A DNA stretch of 64,000 bases from Novisyntrophococcus fermenticellae (lineage in GTDB: Bacteria; Bacillota; Clostridia; Lachnospirales; Lachnospiraceae). Of this stretch, positions 10,002 through 18,308 are shown in pieces. The stretch's first letter is position 1. Every line of letters begins with the position of its first letter. The stretch spans positions 2,542,001 through 2,606,000 of the forward strand of contig NZ_CP076458.1 of the NCBI RefSeq assembly GCF_018866245.1, read 5' to 3'. The position numbers and the translations under genes were made by a program. The notes under the pieces were generated by a model that did not search any database, was not told the DNA's origin, and was given only the letters and a program-made list of their open reading frames with translations.

Positions 10002-11411
10002 CTACCAACACTTCTTACAGCGTCCATACCCCTGTGCTTCTGCATCGGCCAGGGACATTTGATAAGCATTGTCCGGATTCATTCGTCCACAATCCGGTAT
10101 ACTGTGATATTTACTTCCGGTCTCTGATATCCAGACCATCTCTCCCTGCGTCTGCTGTGGCTGCTCTGTCGGCTCAGGAGTGGATTCAGGCGTAGATTCC
10201 ACTACACGCTGAACATCCGGTTGTGGAGCAGCTTCTGCCGCTGCTTCAACAGGCTTTTCCCCGGGAGTCATGGATGTACTTGGTGCGGTACTCCACATAA
10301 TATCCGCCCCGTCGCTTTCGGCAATAACAGTGCCCTGTTCGTCCATTCGGAATATCTGTATCCCATGCGCCTGGAATAACGCCAAAACAGAGAGATCCGG
10401 ATGCCCATATTGGTTTCCTTTCCCACAGCTTATAACGGCATAGTCCGGATTGATTGCTTCAAGCAAGGCTTCTGAATTGGATGTTTCGCTGCCATGATGC
10501 CCGGCTTTGAATACATCTGCTTTCAGATTAATACCCGTATTTAAAATATCCTTTTCCGTCCGTGCTTCAGCATCACCGGTAAATACAAAACTGTTCTTCC
10601 CATTGACGAGCCTGATACCCACCGACCAGTTATTCAGTTCGTCGCCATAGTCGGCATCTGCATTGGGTGCAAGAATTGTAAATTCCGCTGTTCCTAAAGC
10701 ATATGTATTCCCTGTAACTGCCTGCGTGATACCCAGCCCTTTATCCTGAATCGCCTGCAGTACATCCATGTAAGTCTGTGATGTGTGTGTCTTTCCAGGC
10801 AGGATGACCGTACCGATTTCAAAGTTATGGATTACGTCATCCATACCCCCGATATGGTCTTCATGTGGGTGGCTGCCTATCACATAATCAAGTCTGGTTA
10901 CACCCTGCTGCTGTAAATAGGCTACAACCGCCGCACCATCTTCATTTTCTCCCGCATCAATGAGCATGTCCGCAGATGGCGTGTCTATAAAAATACTGTC
11001 TGCCTGTCCGACATCTATGAAATGAACCGACATCTGTTCGGACTCCGGTGTCGGTTCAGGTGTCGGCGTCTCCGTAACAGTTGGCGTTGGCAGGGGTGTT
11101 TTCTTCGCATTCGCCTGATCCGCTTTAACTGATTCCCGGGCAGTTTCCGCCGGCTGACTGTCAGCCGGCGCCGCCGCATATGCACTGATTGAAATCAGTA
11201 ATACAGGTACAGCAATTGTGATAAAACGATTTAACTTTTTATCTAAATGAAATCTTTTTAATTGCGCCGTAACCACAGGCAGCAGTGATATGCCAAACAA
11301 CAGCATAAAAAATCCGGATAATCTTCCTTCGGCATTACCAAAATCAGTTAATCCGGCAAGTATAAATAATATACCCATAACCCATCGTGTTATATTAATT
11401 CCTTTTTTCAT
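10002..11411 (-). CDS. ComEC-like metallo-beta-lactamase-fold protein, membrane-tethered or exported
   Basis: About 469 residues. The N-terminus carries two to three hydrophobic segments within the first ~75 residues. A Pro/Thr/Glu-rich linker (~90-125, TPTPEPTPE type) leads to a metallo-beta-lactamase domain with HFIDVGQADSI, DAGEN and the metal motif SHPHEDHIGG (~residue 180), plus later TGDAE and KAGHHGSE. This arrangement matches the C-terminal hydrolase domain of ComEC and its stand-alone relatives. A second low-complexity linker precedes a short C-terminal module with spaced cysteines (DCGRM and RCKKCW) that probably binds metal. ATG at 11411 is preferred over an upstream in-frame ATG because GGAGGG lies 10 nt before it. 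Substrate unknown; nucleic acid or phosphodiester is a guess. Confidence 0.8.
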   Translation of the reverse strand: MKKGINITRWVMGILFILAGLTDFGNAEGRLSGFFMLLFGISLLPVVTAQLKRFHLDKKLNRFITIAVPVLLISISAYAAAPADSQPAETARESVKADQANAKKTPLPTPTVTETPTPEPTPESEQMSVHFIDVGQADSIFIDTPSADMLIDAGENEDGAAVVAYLQQQGVTRLDYVIGSHPHEDHIGGMDDVIHNFEIGTVILPGKTHTSQTYMDVLQAIQDKGLGITQAVTGNTYALGTAEFTILAPNADADYGDELNNWSVGIRLVNGKNSFVFTGDAEARTEKDILNTGINLKADVFKAGHHGSETSNSEALLEAINPDYAVISCGKGNQYGHPDLSVLALFQAHGIQIFRMDEQGTVIAESDGADIMWSTAPSTSMTPGEKPVEAAAEAAPQPDVQRVVESTPESTPEPTEQPQQTQGEMVWISETGSKYHSIPDCGRMNPDNAYQMSLADAEAQGYGRCKKCW

Positions 11412-11580
11412 TCTGTAATTTCCCTCCTCACAAATACTAACCAAATGATACACCTTTTATGGCTGGAAAACAATGGCGAATAAACCGGCTGAAATATTAT
11501 CCTTATATTACGCAAAAACAGAGTACATCCTCTTTTAAAGGATATACCCTGACTTATATCATTTATGAAAACCTTAAAAA

Positions 11581-11651
11581 AGCAGATAGCGGGGGTCGAA
11601 CCCGTCTCTCCAGCTTGGGAAGCTAGCGTTCTACCGATGAACTATATCTGC
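11581..11651 (-). tRNA. tRNA-Gly (anticodon CCC)
   Basis: Cloverleaf on the minus strand: acceptor GCAGATA/TATCTGC, anticodon stem CTAGC/GCTGG with loop TTCCCAA (anticodon CCC), and a T-loop of TTCGA type. The outermost T-stem pair is mismatched. The 3' CCA is not encoded; a T-run follows directly and may terminate transcription. It stands alone, away from the tRNA operon at the right end. Confidence 0.9.
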
Positions 11652-11791
11652 ATGCATTCTATTATATCGCCTTTGCTAAAAAATAGCAAGAAGTTTTTTG
11701 ATGCCGGGGAGGAAGTTTCCACATCCGTACAGAAAACCTGCCACCGGCAGCTTTCCTCGCATACTTTGGTATAAACCTTCCCTTCCTCCGG

Positions 11792-11828
11792 AAAAACAGG
11801 TGAGCATCCCTCAAAGACATGCTCACCT
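11792..11828 (-). terminator. Terminator after uxuB
   Basis: On the minus strand AGGTGAGCAT pairs perfectly with ATGCTCACCT (17-nt loop) and is followed by TGTTTTT. Confidence 0.85.
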
Positions 11829-11833
11829 TAAGT

Positions 11834-13447
11834 TTACTGCATTACATATTTCTCCAGTGTTGCTGCCACAGCACCGGTACCGGCGGCAAGTTCTTTATAG
11901 TATCCCAGAACCAGCTCTGCAAGGCCCGCCTCGTACAAATCCACACCGAATAGTGCCGGATTTTGCATGAATGGTTTCAAAACCTTTTCTGCATCCCCTA
12001 CTTCGCCTAATCTGAGGGATGCCAGAGCGGGGCAGATGGAAGAAAGCATCGGGTCCGGGCTTAGTTCAAACTCCTCTCCGTTGTCATCTACTCCCATCAG
12101 ATAGCGGAACCACCCGGCATATACAAGTGGAATCATCTTCAAATCTTCCACTGCAAGTTTTTCATCTTCCAGATAGGCCTTGATTGTTTCTCCAAAACGG
12201 ATGGCCAGCTTCTGCGAAGTGTCCGTAGCGATCCGCTGCGGAGTGTCCGGCATGAATGGATTCGGAATTCTTAAGTTCACAACCTCGTCAATAAATTTCC
12301 GGGGATTCAGAATACCAGGATCCGTAACGACCGGAAGCCCCTCCTGGTATCCGATTCTTTCCACCAGCTTTTTTAAGACGGGATTCTTCATTTCCTCAGA
12401 AATTAATTGATATCCCAACAGACATCCATAGACTGCAAGTGCCGTGTGCAGCGGATTCAGGCAGGTACACACCTTCATACGCTCTACCTTTTCAACGGTT
12501 CCTCTGTCAGTAAAGATTACGCCGGCCTTTTCCAGAGGCATGCGGCCGCCGGGAAACTTATCTTCCACAACCAGATACTCACACTCTTCGGCGTTGACAA
12601 ATGGTGCCACATAGGTTTTCTTACCCGTAATGATTGGCTTTACATCTTCTATGCCATCTGCTTCCAGAATGGTTTCTACTCTCTGGTCCGGACGGGGGGT
12701 GATTTTATCAATCATTGTCCACGGAAAGCTGACACAGCCTTCATCCTTCAGGTATTCCGGAAAGCCGGGTTCCGTCAGGCCTGCCTTCGTCCATGCCTCT
12801 GCAAACTCCATAACCGCGGCCTGCAGCTTCCCCCCATTATGGGAACAGTTGTCCATGCTGACCATGGCAATCGGCAGCTTTCCTGCCTGATAACGTGCAT
12901 AGAGCAAAGAAGTAATCTTGCCTATATAGCTGACCGGTCTTTCCGGTCCGTTCTTCATGTCCAGGTCAACAGCGCACTGATAGTTTCCAGAGGCATCCAC
13001 AAGCTGATATCCTTTCTCGGTAATCGTAAAACTCGCCATCTGAAGCGAAGGCTTCACGAAGATTTCATTTATTCTGCGAAACTCAGGCTCATTTTCACTG
13101 TCTAATGTTATGGATTCCACGATACTGCCAATTACGTGCTTCTCCAGCGTATGATCCGCCTTCAGGGTTACAAGAATGCTCAAATTGTCATGGGGGATAT
13201 TTACCATCTTTATGATATCGTAGTCGAAACCTTCCGCAACTACCAGTCCTGTATCACAGATTCCCTGATTCAGAAGCTTCTGTACCAGATTGGCCTGGAA
13301 AGCACGAAAAATATTTCCGGCTCCGAAATGCAGCCACTTCGGTTCTGCCTTCGTCTTCTCCGTCACTGCCGCCCTGTCAAATGTGGGCACCTGATAACCG
13401 GCGTCTTCCCATGCTCTGCTCTTCAATCCTTCATCATCCAGACGCAT
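11834..13447 (-). CDS. uxuB: Fructuronate reductase, mannitol dehydrogenase family
   Basis: 537 residues; NAD-dependent polyol dehydrogenase of the long-chain mannitol dehydrogenase family. In this context it should interconvert D-fructuronate and D-mannonate in the glucuronate pathway. The sequence shows the nucleotide-binding region LHFGAGNIFRAFQANLV near the N-terminus and the conserved VSMDNCSHNGGKL region around residue 205, typical of UxuB/MtlD-type enzymes. ATG at 13447 is preferred because AAGGAGGGG lies 6 nt upstream, inside the end of uxuA; the 2-nt gap indicates translational coupling. A mannitol- or tagaturonate-specific relative is possible, but the adjoining uxuA makes fructuronate reductase most likely. 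Confidence 0.88.
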   Translation of the reverse strand: MRLDDEGLKSRAWEDAGYQVPTFDRAAVTEKTKAEPKWLHFGAGNIFRAFQANLVQKLLNQGICDTGLVVAEGFDYDIIKMVNIPHDNLSILVTLKADHTLEKHVIGSIVESITLDSENEPEFRRINEIFVKPSLQMASFTITEKGYQLVDASGNYQCAVDLDMKNGPERPVSYIGKITSLLYARYQAGKLPIAMVSMDNCSHNGGKLQAAVMEFAEAWTKAGLTEPGFPEYLKDEGCVSFPWTMIDKITPRPDQRVETILEADGIEDVKPIITGKKTYVAPFVNAEECEYLVVEDKFPGGRMPLEKAGVIFTDRGTVEKVERMKVCTCLNPLHTALAVYGCLLGYQLISEEMKNPVLKKLVERIGYQEGLPVVTDPGILNPRKFIDEVVNLRIPNPFMPDTPQRIATDTSQKLAIRFGETIKAYLEDEKLAVEDLKMIPLVYAGWFRYLMGVDDNGEEFELSPDPMLSSICPALASLRLGEVGDAEKVLKPFMQNPALFGVDLYEAGLAELVLGYYKELAAGTGAVAATLEKYVMQ

Positions 13448-13449
13448 CT

Positions 13450-14523
13450 TTAGCCCCTCCTTGCATTTTTGTCGATTGCTTCCCATAAACCATTAAGATA
13501 TGTGGCTCCCAAAGCACGGTCATAAAGTCCATACCCCGGCATAGCCTTCTCCCCCCAGATCATCCTTCCATGATCAGGACGAATCGGACCTTCGAATCCT
13601 ATCTCGTATAAAGCTTTCATAATCTCATACATATCAAAAGAACCGTCGGAAGAAAGGTGTGCTGCTTCCTCGAAATCATTTTTTGAGTTAAATTTCAGGT
13701 TACGCACATGGGCAAAATGGATTCTTCCCTTCAGTGAACGGATCATATCCGGCAGATCATTCTGCAGATTGGTTCCATAGGAGCCGGAGCAAAAGGTCAC
13801 TCCGTTATGCGGATTGTCTACCATATCCATCAGACGCAGAATATTTGTTTTGTTTATGATGATACGGGGCAGTCCAAATACGCTCCAGGCAGGGTCATCC
13901 GGATGGATTGCCATATGAATGTCATATGTATCACATACAGGCATCACACGCTCCAGAAAATACTTCAGATTGGCAAAAAGCTTTTCGTCATCCACATCCT
14001 TGTACAGTTCAAACAGTTCTCTGATTTTTGTCATACGCTCCGGCTCCCACCCGGGCAGCATAATACCGTTAGAATCCGCTTTGATAGATTCAAACATCTC
14101 CTCCGGCTTGATTCTATCCACAGCCTCCTGCGTATAGGCAAGTACCGTAGAACTATCCGGACGCTTTCTGGCCAACTCGGTACGGGTCCAGTCAAAGACA
14201 GGCATAAAGTTGTAACATACGAGATGAATGCCCGCTTTTCCCAGATTCTCCAGTGTTTCAATATACGTTTCAATATACGCTTCCCTGTCCGGTGTCCCAA
14301 TCTTAATTGCATCATGAATATTCACGCTCTCAATGCCGGCCAGCGACAGACCAGAATCCTCCACTTCTTTTTTCAAATCCATAATTTCATCATAGGTCCA
14401 TCGTTCACCAGGCATCTTTTCATACAAGGTTGTGATGATTCCGGTGACACCGGGAATCTGGCGGATCTGTTCCAGCGTTACCGTATCATATTTACTGCCA
14501 TACCAGCGCATTGTCATCTGCAT
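13450..14523 (-). CDS. uxuA: Mannonate dehydratase
   Basis: 357 residues, the usual length. It dehydrates D-mannonate to 2-keto-3-deoxy-D-gluconate (EC 4.2.1.8), a cytoplasmic metal-dependent TIM-barrel reaction. Visible family signatures are the N-terminal MRWYG, MAIHPDDPAW near residue 200, FCSGSYG, HFAHVRN and the C-terminal RPDHGRMIWGE. The ribosome binding site GGGAGG lies 8 nt before the ATG. It is first of a two-gene unit with uxuB and is divergent from an AraC-type regulator; the promoter has a TATACT -10 at 14572-14577. Kinase and aldolase for the product are not in the window. Confidence 0.95.
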   Translation of the reverse strand: MQMTMRWYGSKYDTVTLEQIRQIPGVTGIITTLYEKMPGERWTYDEIMDLKKEVEDSGLSLAGIESVNIHDAIKIGTPDREAYIETYIETLENLGKAGIHLVCYNFMPVFDWTRTELARKRPDSSTVLAYTQEAVDRIKPEEMFESIKADSNGIMLPGWEPERMTKIRELFELYKDVDDEKLFANLKYFLERVMPVCDTYDIHMAIHPDDPAWSVFGLPRIIINKTNILRLMDMVDNPHNGVTFCSGSYGTNLQNDLPDMIRSLKGRIHFAHVRNLKFNSKNDFEEAAHLSSDGSFDMYEIMKALYEIGFEGPIRPDHGRMIWGEKAMPGYGLYDRALGATYLNGLWEAIDKNARRG

Positions 14524-14585
14524 AATTTATTCCTCCCTTTTGATATACATTGTTATCTATCGTTACTAATTAGTATACACGATTA

Positions 14586-14629
14586 TTTTTGCATTTTAAT
14601 ATCATTTTTTGCTTGATTTATTGCAAAAA
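14586..14629. promoter_or_regulatory. Candidate AraC-type operator between uxuA and its regulator
   Basis: Two direct TTTTTGC copies start 20 bp apart (14586 and 14606), and an inverted GCAAAAA sits at 14623. Half-sites two helical turns apart are typical of AraC-family dimers. They lie between the divergent promoters. Confidence 0.45.
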
Positions 14630-14658
14630 TTGCTGTATTCTAGGTTGGGAACTATAAT
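14630..14658 (+). promoter_or_regulatory. Promoter of the AraC regulator gene
   Basis: TTGCTG (14630-14635), a 17-bp spacer and a perfect TATAAT (14653-14658), 21 bp before the start codon. Confidence 0.75.
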
Positions 14659-14679
14659 TGAAACCAAGGAAACGATCAT

Positions 14680-15579
14680 ATGGCTAAAAAGCGAGTTACA
14701 ACTATGGCGGCAGATGATGCGCGCCAATATATGTTAAGAGAAAACTTTGAAATATATGAAAAGTCAGGTGTCCCCAGCGGTGCCATGGAAATGCACTTTC
14801 ATAATTTCTATGAAATCATGCATATTACCCAGGGGGAATATGCGATACTGCTGAACAATATCACCTACCGTCTGAAGCCCGGTGATTTTATTCTGATTAA
14901 CAGAAACCAGTTCCACCATTACCAATACGTGGAAAAGCAGCATGACAACTGCCGCAGGCTTCTGATGTGGATATCAAAAAGTTACCTGGAGCAGCTTGCA
15001 GGCCCGGATGTGGATCTTGCTTACTGCTTTACCCAGAATAAAACCCCAGCCTGGCATTTTCCTGCGCATCACCGGGAGCATCTGAATAAATACCTTACGA
15101 AGCTTCTCTATCTGGAGAGCGATGATAAAACCTCCGGCGGGGAACTGCGTCTGTTGGAAAATGCTTATCTCACCCTGTTTTTTGTCTCTTTAAACCAACT
15201 GTGCCGCCATCCGGAATTTTCATTTGCCACAGAAAACACCTCCAACAATCCTATGATCCGGACGCTGACAGATTATATCAACGGGCACATTGAACAGCCT
15301 ATAACGCTGGACATGCTGGCGGAACAGGCGCACTTAAGCAAATACCATTTTGTCCGTATCTTCAAGGAACTGACAGGGATGACCGTACATGACTTCATCA
15401 ATCATAAGAGAATCATAAAGGCCTGTGAGTTAATCTGGGAGGGCGAACCCCTGGGCAGCCTGTATCAGCGCTGCGGATTCTCCGATTATTCCTCCTTCTT
15501 CCGGAATTTCAAGGCCATCTATGGTATTTCTCCCCGGGAGTTTAAAGCCTTTTATGAAAAGGATACGGACCTGCCATAA
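14680..15579 (+). CDS. AraC-family regulator with N-terminal cupin, probable uxuAB regulator
   Basis: 299 residues. The N-terminal ~110 residues form a cupin sensor (HFHNFYEIMHI and KPGDFILI motifs). The last ~100 residues are an AraC-type double helix-turn-helix ending with the family signature CGFSDYSSFFRNFKAIYGISPREF-like segment. It is divergent from uxuA and convergent with the sugar transporter operon, so control of glucuronate catabolism or of the ABC transporter by a uronic acid or acidic oligosaccharide is a reasonable inference. AAGGAAA 7 nt before ATG serves as ribosome binding site. The ligand and the sign of regulation cannot be read from the sequence. Confidence 0.88.
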   Translation: MAKKRVTTMAADDARQYMLRENFEIYEKSGVPSGAMEMHFHNFYEIMHITQGEYAILLNNITYRLKPGDFILINRNQFHHYQYVEKQHDNCRRLLMWISKSYLEQLAGPDVDLAYCFTQNKTPAWHFPAHHREHLNKYLTKLLYLESDDKTSGGELRLLENAYLTLFFVSLNQLCRHPEFSFATENTSNNPMIRTLTDYINGHIEQPITLDMLAEQAHLSKYHFVRIFKELTGMTVHDFINHKRIIKACELIWEGEPLGSLYQRCGFSDYSSFFRNFKAIYGISPREFKAFYEKDTDLP

Positions 15580-15589
15580 ATCAGGCACC

Positions 15590-15634
15590 AAAAGGTCATG
15601 CTTTTCCATGCAGGCATGAAACGCATGACCTTTT
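15590..15634. terminator. Hairpin terminator between convergent araC and the solute-binding protein gene
   Basis: AAAAGGTCATGC pairs perfectly with GCATGACCTTTT (21-nt loop), with short T-runs in both directions. The right arm belongs to a 22-nt sequence repeated at 59310-59331. Confidence 0.75.
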
Positions 15635-15678
15635 GCCCCTATGATATCCGCAGATTGCTACGCACTTCGTACTCCCGA

Positions 15679-17358
15679 TTACTTAAGAAGATCCTTTGTG
15701 TCTTTATATATCTCATTTACTTTCTCTGCATATTTAGTGCTTCCTTTGGATTCGCACTCTTTTACATAGGCATCCCAGTCTGTATCAAGGCTTTTCTTTC
15801 CGGTTATAAATTCCAGCGCTGATATATTTACATAGTCCATAAGCGGTACCTTGATCAGATTCAGTTCCTCTTTCTGCTCTTCATCGGAAAGCACCGGAGG
15901 CTGAAGCTTCTGATTCTCTTTATTGGCATTGATTCTTTCATTCCACTCCTTTTCACCCTCGGTAAATTTGGAAAGCTGTATCTGCTTTTTGCCGCCGTAG
16001 GCAAAGACCCCGCCGCCAAAGCCATAGTCCACGTTCAACTGTTTAGCAGCGCCTGGATTAAATCCATTGTAATAGATGTCAGAGTTCAGGGTAATATTCC
16101 CGTCTGCATCTTTTGTATAGGTCTCACCCTCGACACCCCACTGAGACAGTTCATGACCTTCATCCGAATACCAGAGCCAGTCAATAAAGCGAAGCATTTT
16201 AATGAAGTCCTTCTCTCCCAGGTCTTCAAGAGCACTCTTGCTGATCATAATCCCATTCTCAAGACGTCCTACTGCACTCGAAACCTTCAGATTTCCCTTC
16301 GGTCCTGAAGGAGTTGTCAGGAAGTACAGGTCTGCATTCTCTACCTGCATCTTATTACCGGAAATGATATCAGACAGCAGCTGATAGTTTGCGGAGAGCA
16401 CATAGGAATCCCCGCGGAAAAATTTTGCCTGAGCCTGCTGGCTGTCCTGTGTAAACGTCTCGGGATCTATAATTCCTTCGCTGTATAATTTGTTAAAGTA
16501 AGAAAGGAAGTCTTTGTAGTCCTCTGTTGTGTCTGCAAAGTAGAATTCGTCCTTATCAAAATCAAACTTCATTCCATCCTGCAGTCCCCAGTCACCGCCG
16601 TCGGTGGAATTACCGGCCTTTACGCCATAAACATTGGCTGCAATATTCATCGCACAGCCGAACTGATACTGATCAGACCACACATTTTCCCTGCCCGTGT
16701 AATCCTGAACCTTTTTCAAGGCGTCATAGAAATCCTCCCAGGTCCAGGTGGCTTCTTTATTTAAATCAACACCTGCTGCTTCAAATACATCCTTGCGGAT
16801 AATAAAGGAGTAGCCGCCTGCCACATCCTCCCACATACCCGGAAGACGGTAATACTTACCATCCGAAGCATAAGTCTGTTTTAGTTCATCCTCCATGCCC
16901 CACTCTTTTACCTGTTTCTGGAAGTTTGGCATATACTGTACCCAGTCACTGACTGCCACAACCTGTCCGCTGTCTTCGAAGGCTTTTGAATCATAGATTT
17001 TCGGTATGATATAGGGTGCACTTCCGCTGTTTACGGCTGCTGTTACCTTATCATTGTAGTCAGTTCTGGCTACTGTAGTCAGATCGAAATCGACATTGGC
17101 CTTTTCCTTAATATAGCTCCAAAGTCTCCAATCCTTTTTTAAAGGATAATTTTCATGATCGGAAAACATCATGGAATAGGTTACCGGTTCCTCAGAATGG
17201 AAGGTGGTATCTTCTCCATATTCATAATCCAGGTCCTTCTCTGCCTCTGAAGAAGACAAAGCCGGCTCACTTCCGGATTTTGAATCAGAACCTCCACATG
17301 CGGCAAGGGAGCCTGCCATAACCAGGGAAAGCGTAAGTGCTGCAATTTTTCTCTTCAT
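15679..17358 (-). CDS. Sugar ABC transporter solute-binding lipoprotein (LplA-like)
   Basis: 559 residues. The signal peptide ends in lipobox GSLAAC with Cys21 as the lipidated residue, followed by a Ser/Gly-rich spacer. The mature part is of the large extracellular solute-binding type used by LPL-type oligosaccharide importers, with Trp/Tyr-rich segments that suit a sugar ligand. It is last in the run permease B, permease C, binding protein, 56 bp after permease C, with GAGGAGG before the ATG. Given the aguA/uxuAB neighbours, an acidic xylo-oligosaccharide or aldouronate ligand is inferred. The ATPase is absent and is probably a shared MsmX-type protein encoded elsewhere. Confidence 0.9.
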   Translation of the reverse strand: MKRKIAALTLSLVMAGSLAACGGSDSKSGSEPALSSSEAEKDLDYEYGEDTTFHSEEPVTYSMMFSDHENYPLKKDWRLWSYIKEKANVDFDLTTVARTDYNDKVTAAVNSGSAPYIIPKIYDSKAFEDSGQVVAVSDWVQYMPNFQKQVKEWGMEDELKQTYASDGKYYRLPGMWEDVAGGYSFIIRKDVFEAAGVDLNKEATWTWEDFYDALKKVQDYTGRENVWSDQYQFGCAMNIAANVYGVKAGNSTDGGDWGLQDGMKFDFDKDEFYFADTTEDYKDFLSYFNKLYSEGIIDPETFTQDSQQAQAKFFRGDSYVLSANYQLLSDIISGNKMQVENADLYFLTTPSGPKGNLKVSSAVGRLENGIMISKSALEDLGEKDFIKMLRFIDWLWYSDEGHELSQWGVEGETYTKDADGNITLNSDIYYNGFNPGAAKQLNVDYGFGGGVFAYGGKKQIQLSKFTEGEKEWNERINANKENQKLQPPVLSDEEQKEELNLIKVPLMDYVNISALEFITGKKSLDTDWDAYVKECESKGSTKYAEKVNEIYKDTKDLLK

Positions 17359-17414
17359 TTCCTTTCCTCCTCTTTCTTTAAATTTTTAATATCTATCACT
17401 CTGGTCTGCCTCCG

Positions 17415-18290
17415 CTATCCTTTTACTGCACCAATTGTCATCCCCTGCACAAAATATTTCTGGACAAACGGATAGACGCACATGATCGGAAGAGAGGTCA
17501 GTACCATAGTTGCGGATTTTAATGTAGCCTGCACGCTGCTGGCTTCTGCCGTGGAGCTGACATCCACGTTATTGGCTCCCTCTACAAGCTGTCTTACCCA
17601 AAGGGCAATCGGCCACTTGTCTCTGGTATTCAGATACAGGAATGGTCCGAACCATTCGTTCCACATGCCAACCAGATAAAACAATGTCATGGTCGCCAGT
17701 ATCGGCTTTGAAAGCGGAAGTATAATCCTGGCAAATATTCCATATACACCCATTCCATCGATTGACGCTGCCTCCTCAAGTTCATCAGGGAGTCCGGTAA
17801 AAAAGGATTTCATCAGCAAAAGGTTAAAGGTACTGATAGCACCCGGAAGTATGATTGCCCAGATGGTATCCCCCATACCCAGCCACTGGGTAATCAATAT
17901 ATAGTTTGGAATCATTCCTCCGGTAAAATACATCGTAAATACCACAAAAGGAGTAAAGAATTTATTCAGTCTCAGCTTCGGCTTTGAAAGCGGATATGCC
18001 AGTAAAGCCGTGCCTGCAACCGAGATAAAGGTGCCCACTACGGAATAAAGTATCGTATTCCCATAGAAGCGGAAGAAGGAATCATCCTTGGTCAATATGT
18101 ATTTATAAGTCTCCAGCGTAAAATCAATTGGGAAGAATGTGACCTTTCCTGCGCCTACTGCTGCATCATTACTGAAAGACTGTGCAACCAGATATATAAA
18201 CGGATACAGTGTAACGAAAATGACGAATATCATAATAACTGTGTTGAAAATCCGGAATACCTGATAGCCTTTTGATTGTTTAATATTCAT
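17415..18290 (-). CDS. Carbohydrate ABC transporter permease (LplC-like)
   Basis: 291 residues with six predicted membrane helices. The cytoplasmic EAA loop, EEAASIDGMGVYGIFARI (about residue 180), is the site that docks the ATPase. The C-terminus ends in GMTIGAVKG, the usual ending of this subfamily. It lies 18 bp downstream of the partner permease gene and 56 bp upstream of the binding protein, so the three are cotranscribed. It forms the heterodimeric channel with permease B. Confidence 0.93.
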   Translation of the reverse strand: MNIKQSKGYQVFRIFNTVIMIFVIFVTLYPFIYLVAQSFSNDAAVGAGKVTFFPIDFTLETYKYILTKDDSFFRFYGNTILYSVVGTFISVAGTALLAYPLSKPKLRLNKFFTPFVVFTMYFTGGMIPNYILITQWLGMGDTIWAIILPGAISTFNLLLMKSFFTGLPDELEEAASIDGMGVYGIFARIILPLSKPILATMTLFYLVGMWNEWFGPFLYLNTRDKWPIALWVRQLVEGANNVDVSSTAEASSVQATLKSATMVLTSLPIMCVYPFVQKYFVQGMTIGAVKG

Positions 18291-18308
18291 ACTTCACACC
18301 TGCCCTTT

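Larger units (their letters stand above)
11412..11833. other. Intergenic region holding tRNA-Gly and the uxuB terminator
   Basis: Besides the tRNA and terminator listed separately, it contains a hairpin around 11739-11755 (CTGCCACCGGCAG) next to CATACTTTGGTAT at 11759-11771. The same combination recurs at 63085-63117, and the second motif also at 26938-26951. No protein gene is supported here. Confidence 0.5.

Noticed and set aside
12407..13105. Plus-strand 232-codon frame antisense to uxuB
   Set aside because: No recognisable features; uxuB on the other strand is strongly supported.
13807..14616. Plus-strand 269-codon frame antisense to uxuA
   Set aside because: Shadow frame; uxuA is certain and the frame runs into the regulatory region.
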